A stretch of 64,000 bases of DNA, taken from NCBI GenBank assembly GCA_013816805.1, contig JACDDS010000006.1:62001-126000 (forward strand), in the 5' to 3' direction. Position 1 is the stretch's first letter; every line of letters begins with the position of its first letter. Positions 42,703 through 53,256 of the stretch are shown one piece after another. Position numbers and translations under genes: made by a program. Below the pieces are notes generated by a model. The model did not search any database, was not told the DNA's origin, and was given only the letters and a program-made list of their open reading frames with translations. This stretch comes from Chitinophagales bacterium. Its GTDB lineage: Bacteria > Bacteroidota > Bacteroidia > Chitinophagales > UBA10324.

Positions 42703-45351
42703 ATGGAGATCCTTAATATTCGGGTTATGAATGGTCCTAATTATTGGTCCGTTCGAAGGCATAAGCTTATAGTAATGAAGCTTGATCTGCAGAATCTGGA
42801 AGAATACCCTACGAATAAAATACCCGGGTTTCGGGACCGCCTTCAACAACTACTCCCCGGCCTGTATGAACATCATTGCTCGGAAGGAAGCAAGGGAGGT
42901 TTTCTGTATCGTGTGGAAAAGGGTACGTGGATGGGGCATGTAATCGAACATATGGCTCTGGAGATACAGACCCTGGCAGGAATGGATGTTGGTTTCGGAA
43001 GAACAAGAGAAGCATCTCAGAAAGGAGTTTATAATGTTGTATTCGCATACCTGGAAGCAGAAGCTGGCATTTATACAGCAAAAGCGGCAGTAAGAATTGC
43101 TCAGGCTCTTATAGAGGGAAAGCAATATCAGCTGGCGGAAGATATTCAGGCCCTTCGTGAAATACGTGAAGAATACCGTTTAGGCCCCAGCACAGGTTCG
43201 TTGGTTGATGAAGCGGTTATGCGCGGCATTCCATACATTCGATTGAATAAACGTTCCCTGGTTCAGCTTGGTTTTGGGGTAAACCAGAAAAGGGTTCAGG
43301 CTACAGTGGCCAGCACTACCAGCAGCATTGGTGTTGAGATAGCCGGTGATAAAGAGGAAACAAAAAATTTGCTGGAGAAAGCAGAAATTCCTGTTCCTAA
43401 AGGTATGATCTGCTGCGATGTTTATGAATTGCGTGATGCAATAAAAAAGATCGGATATCCTGTAGTCACTAAACCCATAAATAGTAACCATGGAAAAGGA
43501 GCTACTACAAACATCCGCAACTGGGACGATGCTCAGAATGGCCTTCTGGCAGCAAAAAAATATTCAGATTCTGTAATTGTGGAGAAATTTATTTCAGGTC
43601 ATGATCACCGCGTACTTGTAATTGATTACAAGTATGTGGCTGCAGCCAGAAGAACACCTGCCTCAGTAACCGGTGATGGTAATGCTACCATTCAGCAATT
43701 GATAGATGAGGTAAACTGTGATTCACGCCGGGGCTATGGCCATGAAAAAGTGCTTACGGCTATTAAGGTGGATGATTTTACTATGAGTATTTTAAAAGAA
43801 GGCCGGCTGACCCTTGATACGGTGCCGCCTTTCGGGCAGGAAATCTTGTTAAAGCCAACTGCGAACATTTCCACCGGAGGAACAGCAACGGATATTACGG
43901 ACCTGGTTCACCCTGACAATATTTTTATGTGTGAACGGATTGCCCGTATTATAGGCCTTGATATTTGTGGTATTGATATTATGACCCCTGATCTAAGCGA
44001 ACCAATAAATGATATCGGAGGAGCAGTTCTTGAAGTAAATGCTGCTCCGGGTTTTCGAATGCATTTGGCACCTACCGATGGGTTGCCCCGCAATGTAGCG
44101 GAACCCGTAATTAATATGTTGTTTCCTCCTGGCACTTCCTCCCGTATTCCCATTATTGCTATTACCGGAACTAACGGTAAAACAACCACTACGCGGCTGA
44201 TTGCCCATATCCTTAAGCAGGTAGGCTACCGTGTAGGGTTTACTACCACGGATGGCATCTACATACAAAATCAATTGATGATGCAGGGTGACTGTACTGG
44301 TCCCGTATCCGCGCAGTTTATTTTAAAGGATCCTACTGTAGAATTTGCAGTGCTGGAGACGGCGCGGGGTGGCATTTTACGCGCCGGCCTTGGATTTGAC
44401 CATTGCGACATCGGTATCGTTACGAATGTACAGCCAGACCATCTTGGATTGATGGGTATTGACACTATTAAACAGCTTGCAAGGGTAAAAGGAGTGATTC
44501 CTGAAAGTGTAACAGCGGATGGTTATGCCATACTCAATGCAGACGACGAACTGGTGTATAAAATGAGAAGTGATGTTAAGTGTAACGTCGCATTGTTTAG
44601 TATGGATGAAAAAAATCCATACATCATGGAGCACTGCAGCTTAGGTAAGCTGGCTGCAGTAGCTGAGAATGGTTACGTTACTATTATGAAAGGAAACTGG
44701 AAAATTCGTGTGGATAAGATTGCAACTATTCCATTAACATTTGGAGGTAAGGCAGTTTTTAATGTTCAGAATATTTTACCGGCAGTGCTTAGTTGTTTTA
44801 TGAGGGGAATTAAGATTGAAGACATCCGCTCGGCACTGGAAACATTTATTCCGTCGCCTGCCACCACACCAGGCAGAATGAACCTTTTCCAATTTAAGAA
44901 TTTTCAGGTTTTAGTAGACTATGCACATAACACTGCCGGGCTGGAGCAACTTTCTAAATTTGTTGAAAAAATAGATGGTAAACCAAAAGTCGGGGTAATA
45001 GCAGGAGTAGGAGACCGGCGTGATGAAGACATATTGGAACTAGGAAGCGTTGCCGCACGAACCTTTGATGAAATAGTAATCCGGCAGGATAAAAATCTGA
45101 GAGGAAGAACTCCCGAAGAAATCATTGAGTTGATGATGAAGGGGATTGCAGCCGTAAATGAACATAAGAAAGTTAATGTAATTCCGAGTGAAACGGAAGC
45201 CATTGAACATGTTATCAGGAATGGAAAAAGAGGATCGTTTATTACCATTTGTTCAGATGTAGTTCCCGACGTGCTTGGAATGATTATGAAGTATAAAGAA
45301 GAAGAAGACAACTTTGATTTGGCACGTGAATCAATGATTGACCATAATTGA
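42703..45351 (+). CDS. cphA: Cyanophycin synthetase
   Basis: CphA joins aspartate to a growing chain and adds arginine to each side chain, forming the storage polymer cyanophycin. The 882-residue protein has the usual three parts: an N-terminal domain (1 to about 160; NYWSVRRHKLIVMKLDLQNL), an ATP-grasp domain (about 200-480; PVVTKPINSNHGKGATTN), and a Mur-ligase-like domain (about 485-882) with the P-loop GTNGKTTTTR (about 489-498), ETARGGILRAGLG and DYAHNTAG. The length is usual for CphA1. It is divergent from cphB, 208 bases between starts. Confidence 0.95.
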   Translation: MEILNIRVMNGPNYWSVRRHKLIVMKLDLQNLEEYPTNKIPGFRDRLQQLLPGLYEHHCSEGSKGGFLYRVEKGTWMGHVIEHMALEIQTLAGMDVGFGRTREASQKGVYNVVFAYLEAEAGIYTAKAAVRIAQALIEGKQYQLAEDIQALREIREEYRLGPSTGSLVDEAVMRGIPYIRLNKRSLVQLGFGVNQKRVQATVASTTSSIGVEIAGDKEETKNLLEKAEIPVPKGMICCDVYELRDAIKKIGYPVVTKPINSNHGKGATTNIRNWDDAQNGLLAAKKYSDSVIVEKFISGHDHRVLVIDYKYVAAARRTPASVTGDGNATIQQLIDEVNCDSRRGYGHEKVLTAIKVDDFTMSILKEGRLTLDTVPPFGQEILLKPTANISTGGTATDITDLVHPDNIFMCERIARIIGLDICGIDIMTPDLSEPINDIGGAVLEVNAAPGFRMHLAPTDGLPRNVAEPVINMLFPPGTSSRIPIIAITGTNGKTTTTRLIAHILKQVGYRVGFTTTDGIYIQNQLMMQGDCTGPVSAQFILKDPTVEFAVLETARGGILRAGLGFDHCDIGIVTNVQPDHLGLMGIDTIKQLARVKGVIPESVTADGYAILNADDELVYKMRSDVKCNVALFSMDEKNPYIMEHCSLGKLAAVAENGYVTIMKGNWKIRVDKIATIPLTFGGKAVFNVQNILPAVLSCFMRGIKIEDIRSALETFIPSPATTPGRMNLFQFKNFQVLVDYAHNTAGLEQLSKFVEKIDGKPKVGVIAGVGDRRDEDILELGSVAARTFDEIVIRQDKNLRGRTPEEIIELMMKGIAAVNEHKKVNVIPSETEAIEHVIRNGKRGSFITICSDVVPDVLGMIMKYKEEEDNFDLARESMIDHN

Positions 45352-45430
45352 TTAATAGCTATCCTGCGATTATGTGCCTATAGGAAAAAAATAGTTTATC
45401 TAACATCTTAACCTTTTTTAGCATCATCTT

Positions 45431-46714
45431 ATGGCTACTGCAACAGCTCCTGAAAAAAAACACATAGTTTCTGAAATGGCTGAATCATTAATAGGTTCGG
45501 AGATCATCAAGCTTGCAGCGGAAGTGAATGAGAAAATTAAAAAGGGAGAACCGATTCTCAATTTTACCATTGGTGATTTTGATCCTGAAATATTTCCCAT
45601 TCCAGAAGAGTTGGAGAAAGAAGTAATTGCTGCTTACCGTAATAAGCAGACAAATTACCCAATGGCTAACGGAATTCCGGAATTGCGAAGAGAGGTGAGC
45701 AATTTTTTGACGGAAGCAGGTATTCATTATTCCCCAAATGAAATTCTGATAACAAGTGGAGGACGCCCTGCCATTTATGCTGCTTACCTCACTTTAATTC
45801 AGCCTGGCGACAGCGTTATCTTCGCTGTTCCATCGTGGAATAACAACCATTACTGCCATCTTTCAGGTGCACAGCCAATTATGGTTGAAGCCACTAGGGA
45901 AAATGGCTTTATGCCTGTTGCCGAGCAGATGCGTCCCCACATTAAAAAGGCTACTTTACTTGCTCTTTGCTCTCCCCAGAATCCTACAGGCACCACATTT
46001 TCTAAGGAAAAACTTTCAGAGATATGTGATCTGGTACTCGAGGAAAACGAACGTCGCGGTCCTGATGAAAAGCCGCTATATGTGCTATATGATCAGATGT
46101 ACTGGCTGCTTACTTACGGAGAAACAGTTCATCACAGCCCTGTTACGGTGCGACCTGAAATGAAGCATTATACCATTTTTATCGATGGGATTTCGAAATC
46201 TTTTGCAGCAACGGGTTTAAGAGTTGGATGGGCCTTTGGTCCACAGTATATAATAGATAAAATGAAATCCATACTTTCTCACATCGGGGCATGGGCTCCC
46301 AAGCCGGAGCAGGTAGCAGTTGCAAATTATTTAAAGATGAAAGGGCCTATCCGTAATTTTTTATCGCAATTCAGGGAACAGATTGATTTGCGGTTGGAAG
46401 GGATTTATAAAGGGTTTATGGATTTAAAAAAGGAAGGTCATAAGGTAGATGCAATTGCTCCGGAGGCTGCCTTATACCTGACGGTGCAGGTTGATCTCAA
46501 AGACAGGCAAACGGCAGATGGCAGGTTAATTAAGCATACAGAAGATGTGACTGAATATTTATTGAATGAATGCGGCATTGCATTAGTACCATTTTATGCT
46601 TTTGGTTCTTCACATGATTCTACGTGGTACCGTTTAAGCGTAGGAACGTGCAAGCTAAGTGAGATTGAAGAGTCAATTACGAAATTAAGAAAAGGGCTTG
46701 AAAAGCTGAAGTGA
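45431..46714 (+). CDS. PLP-dependent aminotransferase, class I/II
   Basis: This 427-residue aminotransferase has NFTIGDFDPEIFPIPEEL, GGRPAIYAAYLTLIQPGD, CSPQNPTGTTFS, YDQMYWLLTY and the PLP-lysine in DGISKSFAATGLRVGW (about 256). Members of this group act on aspartate, aromatic or branched amino acids. It lies 79 bases after cphA in the same direction, so it may act on amino acids made from cyanophycin (Asp, or products of Arg), but that rests on position alone. Confidence 0.85.
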   Translation: MATATAPEKKHIVSEMAESLIGSEIIKLAAEVNEKIKKGEPILNFTIGDFDPEIFPIPEELEKEVIAAYRNKQTNYPMANGIPELRREVSNFLTEAGIHYSPNEILITSGGRPAIYAAYLTLIQPGDSVIFAVPSWNNNHYCHLSGAQPIMVEATRENGFMPVAEQMRPHIKKATLLALCSPQNPTGTTFSKEKLSEICDLVLEENERRGPDEKPLYVLYDQMYWLLTYGETVHHSPVTVRPEMKHYTIFIDGISKSFAATGLRVGWAFGPQYIIDKMKSILSHIGAWAPKPEQVAVANYLKMKGPIRNFLSQFREQIDLRLEGIYKGFMDLKKEGHKVDAIAPEAALYLTVQVDLKDRQTADGRLIKHTEDVTEYLLNECGIALVPFYAFGSSHDSTWYRLSVGTCKLSEIEESITKLRKGLEKLK

Positions 46715-46946
46715 GAGAGATGTCAGCGGTTATTTCTTTTTATGATTATTGCCGCAACATTTTGCAATAAGATGGCAATTGCTGCACCGCACGTTGGTAA
46801 AGTCACGATATGGATCGCTCTTATGTTTTCAGTCCCCGTTAAGCTCAGGTAATTACCTATAGTTAAAATGATTACAAAAGCGCTGCTAGCTACGTTTCTA
46901 GGGTGTTGCTTTTGTTCACAGGCTGATTCAATTATTTAATAATAAG

Positions 46947-47438
46947 TCATTTCATTTTTATTAATTTCTGAATCCATCTGTTACATAGCCACAAAACAAT
47001 AAATCCCGCCGCCGCCACTGCAGCATCCAATAACGCCCAGAAAAAAGGCACTTCCCGCATGGGTTCGATAACTAAAGCCATTACAACGGAAAGCAACGCC
47101 GCAATCATTCCCCACTGTATAACCCAATGGTTGCGTATCGGATCACGCAATGGGCCAAGGAAAGCAATCGCAATAAGAAAATGTGCAAAGCCCAGCCAGT
47201 AATAGCCATATACCATAAAAGGATATTTATTGTTATTCTCCGTAACAGCGGTATAGACAGTATGGAGCCAGTCAAGCAGGAATGTCGGGAGGAATTTCAT
47301 TTTATGAATAACTATGGCCAGCTCGGTTTGTAACGGAAATGCAGAAATTCCATTTGAAATCAACCCTAATATAGTGACTATAATAGCAATTTTTATTTTT
47401 TGCCGAAGGTTTAACCGTTTAGTAATATCCAAGCCCAT
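46947..47438 (-). CDS. Four-helix membrane protein, unknown
   Basis: This 163-residue protein has four membrane segments (about 17-37, 75-95, 105-125, 132-155) and a charged amphipathic N-terminus (DITKRLNLRQKIKIAI). The PFMVYGYYWLGFAHFLIAIA and FWALLDAAVAAAGFIVLWLC segments are recognisable as a Bacteroidota hypothetical family. Function unknown. It is isolated on the minus strand, divergent from the VIT1-type gene. Confidence 0.65.
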   Translation of the reverse strand: MGLDITKRLNLRQKIKIAIIVTILGLISNGISAFPLQTELAIVIHKMKFLPTFLLDWLHTVYTAVTENNNKYPFMVYGYYWLGFAHFLIAIAFLGPLRDPIRNHWVIQWGMIAALLSVVMALVIEPMREVPFFWALLDAAVAAAGFIVLWLCNRWIQKLIKMK

Positions 47439-47572
47439 AGTAGTCGGTTTTTACCGTAATGAATTTAGCAAAGTATATTTATTCTGTTTAAGAAATAATT
47501 TCAGAGCGGTAAAAATTGCATTCCTTTACCAAATTTTTATTTGTTCCTTTTGCTAAAAAGCAGTTCGATTAA

Positions 47573-48256
47573 ATGCATGAAGAAAAACATTTCAAAAGCC
47601 CGGATGTTGTTAAAGATATAGTGATTGGCATGGCGGACGGCCTAACCGTTCCCTTTGCGCTTGCTGCCGGGTTGAGCGGAGCAGTAGATTCCAATTTCGT
47701 TATTATCACTGCTGGTATTGCGGAAATTGTTGCAGGGTCCATTGCTATGGGCCTCGGTGGATATCTTGCCGGGCGAACTGATTCAGATCACTATTACACT
47801 GAAGTAAAGCGGGAATATGAAGAAGTAGAATACTTGCCTGAGGTGGAGAAGAAAGAGATCCGCGAAATGCTTTCTGAGTATGGAATTTCAAATGACACGC
47901 AGCATAAAGTAGCAGATGAGCTGTCACTAAATAAAGATAAATGGGTTGATTTTATGATGAAGTTTGAATTAGGGTTGGAAGAACCAAGAATTAATCGTGC
48001 CAGAAAAAGCGCTTTTAATATAGCAGTATCCTATATTGTTGGTGGAATGATTCCTTTAAGTGCATACTTTATAACTTCCCGGCCTTATGATGGATTGCTT
48101 ATTTCCTCTGCTATCACCTTAGCTGCACTTTTTCTATTCGGATATTTGAAAGCAAAACTAACGGATCAGCCACGCTGGTCTGGTGCCTGGAGTACTGCAG
48201 GCATTGGAACCCTTGCTGCAGCTGCTGCATACCTCATTGCAAAAGCAATCAGTTAA
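47573..48256 (+). CDS. VIT1/CCC1 family iron/manganese transporter
   Basis: This 227-residue protein has five membrane segments and the VIT1 family motifs: KDIVIGMADGLTVPFALAAGLSGA (first helix, with the metal-binding acidic D and M), EIVAGSIAMGLGGYLAGRTDSD, and RINRARKSAFNIAVSYIVGGMIPL. A cytoplasmic loop (EVKREYEEVEYLPEVEKKEI) with many Glu follows the second helix, the metal-binding part of this family. It probably moves iron or manganese across the membrane. Confidence 0.9.
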   Translation: MHEEKHFKSPDVVKDIVIGMADGLTVPFALAAGLSGAVDSNFVIITAGIAEIVAGSIAMGLGGYLAGRTDSDHYYTEVKREYEEVEYLPEVEKKEIREMLSEYGISNDTQHKVADELSLNKDKWVDFMMKFELGLEEPRINRARKSAFNIAVSYIVGGMIPLSAYFITSRPYDGLLISSAITLAALFLFGYLKAKLTDQPRWSGAWSTAGIGTLAAAAAYLIAKAIS

Positions 48257-48364
48257 ATTTATTGATCCAGTATTGCCATTCCTTCATTGTAATTCTTACC
48301 GCTTTTTAATATGCAGGAGTGTTCTTATATAGGGAACTCATCTTAATTTTTACTCATTATCAAT

Positions 48365-48372
48365 TAACTTTG
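48365..48372 (+). promoter_or_regulatory. -7 promoter element of gcvP
   Basis: TAACTTTG is a perfect TAnnTTTG, 28 bases before the ATG at 48401. Confidence 0.5.
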
Positions 48373-48400
48373 CGGACATAAAAAAATATTTTCCATTCAC

Positions 48401-51301
48401 ATGACTTCTAATAATATTCCTACTGGTTTTGCCGCGCGGCACATTGGTATTGAAGAGTCAGATTTAAAAGAAATGCTTCATGAAGTAGGTGCCGAATCAC
48501 TTGATCAGTTAATCGGTGAATCTGTTCCTGAAAGCATTCGATTAACCCATGCTCTGGATATAGCACCCGGATTGAGTGAATATGAATATTTAATTAAGAT
48601 CGGAAATATCGCGAAGAGGAACAAGCAGTATCGCAGCTATATAGGGATGGGCTATTATGGAACCATTACACCACCTGTCATTCTACGAAATCTTTTTGAG
48701 AATCCGGGTTGGTACACACAATACACTCCCTACCAGGCAGAGATTGCGCAGGGTCGTCTTGAATCGCTGCTTAATTTTCAGACGATGGTGATTGATCTTA
48801 CAGGCTTGGATGTAGCAAATGCTTCGTTACTCGATGAAGCAACGGCTGCTGCAGAATCCATGCTGATGCTATTTCATTCAAGGGGACCATCTGAATCAAA
48901 AAAATATGAATTTTTTGTTTCGGATAAATTATTTCCCCAAACCACAGATGTTTTAAAGACACGTGCATTTCCGCTTGGTATTACATTAACAATAGCCAGT
49001 CACCGTGATATAAAATGGAATGAAAATATATTCGGTGCCATTCTTCAATATCCTGATGATGATGGCTTGGTAGATGATTATTCCGCATTTATAGAGCAGG
49101 CACATGAGCAGGGGATTAAAGTAATTGTAGCAGCTGACCTGTTAGCATTAACATTGTTGAAATCGCCTGGTGAGATGGGCGCGGACGTTGCAATTGGATC
49201 TGCACAGCGGTTTGGGGTGCCCATTGGATTTGGAGGGCCTCATGCGGCATATTTTGCTGCAACAGATATGTATAAGCGTCAGATGCCGGGCAGAATTATC
49301 GGAGTGTCCGTGGATTCACACGGCAATCCTGCCTATCGAATGGCACTGCAAACCCGCGAGCAGCATATCCGGCGTGAAAAAGCAACTTCAAATATTTGCA
49401 CCGCACAGGCCTTACTCGCAAACATAGCTGCAATGTATGCCGTGTACCATGGCCCGCGCGGACTAAAACAAATTGCTTCTACTGTACATCAGCGTGCAAT
49501 TTTTCTCGCGAATGCCCTTGGGCACTTTGGATTCAGACAAGTCAATAATTTCTTTTTTGATACTCTTAAGATCAGTGTTGGAGAAAAGGAAATTCTTAAT
49601 GATATAAAATCGCTCGCAGAAAAAGCACAGATAAATTTTCGGTTTTTCGAAAGTGATGAAATAGGAATTTCACTTGATGAAACTACATCAGAAGAGGATA
49701 TTGAAAACATTATAAAAGTTTTTCGTGAAGTATCCAACCAATCCAATGAGGCATTAGCTACTAATCTTACCACTGTTCGGATTCCGGAAGGGGTTATAAG
49801 AACCTCCGCCTTTCTTTCCCATCCGGTATTTAATACGCATCATTCGGAAACACAATTGATGCGATACCTAAAGCTTTTAGAAAGCAGGGATCTGGCACTC
49901 AATACTTCTATGATACCACTTGGTTCGTGCACTATGAAGCTGAACGCTGCAGCTGAAATGATTCCGGTAAGCTTTCCGGAATTTTCACAGATACATCCTT
50001 TTGTGCCGGCTGATCAGGTGAAAGGATATCTTGAGATTATTCAGGAATTAGAAAATGATCTTTGTAAGATTACGGGATTTGAAGCCTGTTCTCTACAGCC
50101 AAATTCGGGTGCACAAGGAGAATATGCCGGATTGATGGTGATAAGGGCTTATCACCGTGATAAAGGTGACAAACATCGTAATGTAGTGCTGATACCTACC
50201 TCGGCCCACGGCACTAATCCCGCAAGTGCAGTAATGGCAGGCTTGAAAGTAGTACTGGTGAAGTGCGATGAGGAAGGAAATGTACAGATGGATGATTTGA
50301 AAAAACGAGCTGTAGAGCATAAAGATGATCTTTCATCACTAATGATTACATATCCGTCAACACATGGCGTGTTTGAAGAAAGCATCAAGGAGATCTGCAG
50401 CACCATTCATGAAAATGGTGGGCTGGTTTATATGGATGGTGCGAATATGAATGCCCAGGTAGGGTTGACCAGTCCCGCGGAAGTAGGGGCAGATGTGAAT
50501 CACATCAACCTGCATAAAACTTTCAGTATCCCTCATGGCGGTGGCGGCCCCGGGATGGGTCCTATATGTGTTACAAAAAAATTAGCTCCATATCTGCCTT
50601 CGCATCCTGTAATAAAAACAGGAGGTGAAAAAGGTATATCTGCTATTTCATCTGCACCATGGGGAAGCGCAAGCATCTTAATTATTTCATATGGATACAT
50701 TAAAATGCTTGGTGCCGAAGGTTGTACACTTTCAACGAAATATGCGATACTTAATGCAAACTATATTAAGTCCAGATTAGAGAAACATTATTCCATTCTT
50801 TATAAAGGAAAGAGAGGACGTTGTGCACACGAAATGATTATAGATATGCGTGAGTATAAAAAATATGGAATTGAAGTGGAGGATGTAGCAAAGCGGCTGA
50901 TGGATTATAATTTTCACGCTCCTACCGTTTCCTTTCCTGTTCCCGGCACCATGATGATTGAACCTACGGAAAGTGAAGATAAGGCAGAACTGGACCGGTT
51001 CTGTAATGCTATAATCAGCATCCGGCGTGAGATACAGGAAGTGATAGATGGTGACGCGGACAAAACAGATAATGTTTTGAAGAACGCGCCGCATACTGCC
51101 TTTGAGGTTACCTCGGATGAATGGAGTCATAAATATCCGCGGGTTAAAGCTGCTTATCCGCTAGCCTACCTAAAACACAATAAATTCTGGGCTTCAGTGG
51201 GGCGTATCAATAATACTTTTGGCGACCGTAATTTAATCTGTACCTGTCCCACCATGGAGAGTTATGCAGAAGAAGTAGTTGGGGCGACTGGTGTAGAATG
51301 A
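48401..51301 (+). CDS. gcvP: Glycine dehydrogenase (decarboxylating), P-protein
   Basis: GcvP is the PLP-dependent decarboxylase of the glycine cleavage system. The 966-residue protein is one chain of both the N-terminal half (catalytically inactive fold) and the C-terminal half. [15 protein letters not shown] begins the protein, [20 protein letters not shown] and [15 protein letters not shown] follow, and the PLP-lysine lies in [20 protein letters not shown] (about 706). The length is normal. GcvT and GcvH are not in the window. The start ATG is 145 bases after the VIT1-type gene. Confidence 0.97.
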   Translation: MTSNNIPTGFAARHIGIEESDLKEMLHEVGAESLDQLIGESVPESIRLTHALDIAPGLSEYEYLIKIGNIAKRNKQYRSYIGMGYYGTITPPVILRNLFENPGWYTQYTPYQAEIAQGRLESLLNFQTMVIDLTGLDVANASLLDEATAAAESMLMLFHSRGPSESKKYEFFVSDKLFPQTTDVLKTRAFPLGITLTIASHRDIKWNENIFGAILQYPDDDGLVDDYSAFIEQAHEQGIKVIVAADLLALTLLKSPGEMGADVAIGSAQRFGVPIGFGGPHAAYFAATDMYKRQMPGRIIGVSVDSHGNPAYRMALQTREQHIRREKATSNICTAQALLANIAAMYAVYHGPRGLKQIASTVHQRAIFLANALGHFGFRQVNNFFFDTLKISVGEKEILNDIKSLAEKAQINFRFFESDEIGISLDETTSEEDIENIIKVFREVSNQSNEALATNLTTVRIPEGVIRTSAFLSHPVFNTHHSETQLMRYLKLLESRDLALNTSMIPLGSCTMKLNAAAEMIPVSFPEFSQIHPFVPADQVKGYLEIIQELENDLCKITGFEACSLQPNSGAQGEYAGLMVIRAYHRDKGDKHRNVVLIPTSAHGTNPASAVMAGLKVVLVKCDEEGNVQMDDLKKRAVEHKDDLSSLMITYPSTHGVFEESIKEICSTIHENGGLVYMDGANMNAQVGLTSPAEVGADVNHINLHKTFSIPHGGGGPGMGPICVTKKLAPYLPSHPVIKTGGEKGISAISSAPWGSASILIISYGYIKMLGAEGCTLSTKYAILNANYIKSRLEKHYSILYKGKRGRCAHEMIIDMREYKKYGIEVEDVAKRLMDYNFHAPTVSFPVPGTMMIEPTESEDKAELDRFCNAIISIRREIQEVIDGDADKTDNVLKNAPHTAFEVTSDEWSHKYPRVKAAYPLAYLKHNKFWASVGRINNTFGDRNLICTCPTMESYAEEVVGATGVE

Positions 51302-51307
51302 ATACCG

Positions 51308-51334
51308 GCTGAAATCGTTTATCATAGTTTCAGC
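51308..51334. terminator. Possible terminator between convergent gcvP and nucleoside kinase genes
   Basis: A 7-bp stem (GCTGAAA at 51308-51314, TTTCAGC at 51328-51334) with a 13-base loop lies between the two stops. An A run at 51352-51357 gives T's only upstream on the minus strand, so it is not a classical terminator for either gene. Confidence 0.35.
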
Positions 51335-51360
51335 TGAACAGACAACAAATAAAAAAAGGG

Positions 51361-52008
51361 TTAAAAAAGTCCGTGTAATTCAGCTCTGACTTTATTAATA
51401 ACAAAGCCGAGGTCTTCGGGATTTTCTGCAAAGTTGCATTTGTCGATATCGATTATTAACAGTTTCCCCTGCTTGTAATTTACAACCCAATTTTCATAGT
51501 ATTCATTAAGGCGTCTTAAATAATCGAGGCGCAGGTTATCTTCATACTCACGTCCTCGTTTTTGAATTTGCCCCACAAGGGCGCCGATAGAACCGCGCAG
51601 ATAAATTAAAAGATCCGGAGGCTTAATAAGCGCACTAATGGTTTTATATAAACTTGTATAATTTTCAAAATCGCGCCTGGTCATCAGGCCCATTGCATGC
51701 AGGTTTGGAGCAAAAATCTGAGCATCTTCATAGATGGTTCGGTCCTGAATCACAGTAGTATCGCCCTGCTGAATTTTCACGATCTGGCCAAACCGGCTAT
51801 TTAAAAAATAAATCTGCAGGTTAAATGACCATCGTGGCATATTTTCATAAAAATCGTACAGATAAGGATTGTTATCTACATCCTCATAGTGCGGTTCCCA
51901 GTTAAAATGTTTAGCGAGCAGTGTTGTCAGCGTAGTCTTTCCAGCTCCTATGTTACCTGCAACAGCAATATGCTTTATGGTGGAAGACTTTATTTCTTTT
52001 TTTGCCAT
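51361..52008 (-). CDS. Deoxynucleoside kinase
   Basis: This 215-residue kinase of the dNK/dGK family phosphorylates deoxynucleosides for salvage. It has the P-loop GNIGAGKTT (18-26), YEDVDNNPYLYDFYENMPRWSFNLQ, the DRTIYEDAQIFA segment with the ER/DR catalytic motif, and the lid region RGREYE. It is close to Bacteroidota deoxyadenosine/deoxyguanosine kinases. The stop is 56 bases from the end of convergent gcvP; trpS follows upstream on the same strand, 106 bases away. Confidence 0.9.
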   Translation of the reverse strand: MAKKEIKSSTIKHIAVAGNIGAGKTTLTTLLAKHFNWEPHYEDVDNNPYLYDFYENMPRWSFNLQIYFLNSRFGQIVKIQQGDTTVIQDRTIYEDAQIFAPNLHAMGLMTRRDFENYTSLYKTISALIKPPDLLIYLRGSIGALVGQIQKRGREYEDNLRLDYLRRLNEYYENWVVNYKQGKLLIIDIDKCNFAENPEDLGFVINKVRAELHGLF

Positions 52009-52114
52009 TTATCAGGTTAAAGTGTATTACTTAATAGCGGCAACTCATCATAATTTTCTTGAATAGGGCTGCTTTCCACCGTGAAATATTGAAGATTTGT
52101 GTGAAGATAATAAT

Positions 52115-53110
52115 CTAGAATTTTTTTATACCTATTATTTCGCGTACCTCCCTTATTGTTTTTGAAGCACTTGCTTTAGCTTTTTCCATTCCGGATTTCA
52201 CCACTTCATGCAAAAAGTTATTATCGGAAGCATATTCATTTGCCTTTAACCGTATAGGGGATGTGAATTCAATTATATCTTCAGCAAGTTGCTTTTTCAT
52301 ATCTCCGTAGCGGATGGTCCCGTTATCATATTGGTTCTCGAAATAATCAGTTTTATCTGCAGAGGACACCAGTTTCATCAGGTTAAAAAGATTCTGAATT
52401 GATTCTGATTTTGTTTCATTTGTTTGTCCGGGTCCGGAATCAGTTACAGCTTTCATTACTTTTTTTCGGATAAGGTCCGGTTCATCAACCAGAAAAACAG
52501 CGTTGCCTTCTCCTTCGGATTTTCCCATTTTTCCGGATCCGTCTAGACCAAGTACTTTTACAAGCTCGTTGGAAAAATTGAAGGCCTGAGGTTCCGGAAA
52601 GTAATCAACTCCATACAGGTGGTTAAATCGAACTGCAAAATTCCTGGTCATTTCAAGGTGTTGTTTCTGATCTTTCCCGACAGGTACTTTATCCGCTTTG
52701 TGCAGGATTATATCTGCAGCCATTAAAACAGGATAGGTAAGTAATCCTGCATTAACATTACCCGGATTTTTACTCACTTTCTCTTTGAATGAGGTACCGC
52801 GCTCCAATTCACCCACGTACGAGAGCATATTTAGAAATAAGTAAAGTTCTGCCGTTTCAGGTAAATCGCTTTGTATATATATGGTGGCTTTATCAGGATT
52901 TAAACCGCACGCAAGATATTCTGCCAGCACCTGCCGCACGGAACCATGTAAATCAACTGGATGAGGATGAGTTGTAAGAGAATGGTAATCGGCAATAAAA
53001 AAGAAACAGAGGTAATCATCCTGCATCTTCAAAAAATTCTGTATGGCTCCGAAGTAATTTCCGAGATGTAAATTACCAGTTGGCCGAATGCCGCTAACCA
53101 CCGTTTCCAT
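52115..53110 (-). CDS. trpS: Tryptophanyl-tRNA synthetase
   Basis: TrpS charges tRNA-Trp. The 331-residue class I synthetase has the HIGH-like signature in PTGNLHLGNYFGA (11-23), the KMSKS loop in the form GKMGKSEGEGN (about 193), and family segments FFIADYHSLTT, LSYVGELERGTSFKEK and PVLMAADIILHKADKVPVGKDQ. The length is normal. TTACTTTG, one mismatch from the -7 consensus, lies immediately before its start on the minus strand. Confidence 0.96.
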   Translation of the reverse strand: METVVSGIRPTGNLHLGNYFGAIQNFLKMQDDYLCFFFIADYHSLTTHPHPVDLHGSVRQVLAEYLACGLNPDKATIYIQSDLPETAELYLFLNMLSYVGELERGTSFKEKVSKNPGNVNAGLLTYPVLMAADIILHKADKVPVGKDQKQHLEMTRNFAVRFNHLYGVDYFPEPQAFNFSNELVKVLGLDGSGKMGKSEGEGNAVFLVDEPDLIRKKVMKAVTDSGPGQTNETKSESIQNLFNLMKLVSSADKTDYFENQYDNGTIRYGDMKKQLAEDIIEFTSPIRLKANEYASDNNFLHEVVKSGMEKAKASASKTIREVREIIGIKKF

Positions 53111-53256
53111 AGCAGCAAAGTAATATAAATTGAGAATTGCTCAAAATTCCATCGCATTATCAACTTTTAAAATCTGAAATTAAAGTTACTTTGAGTAAAT
53201 AATTTTAAACAGTTACTACCAGTGAAATTCAAGTTATTAATTTGGCAAATAATTTT

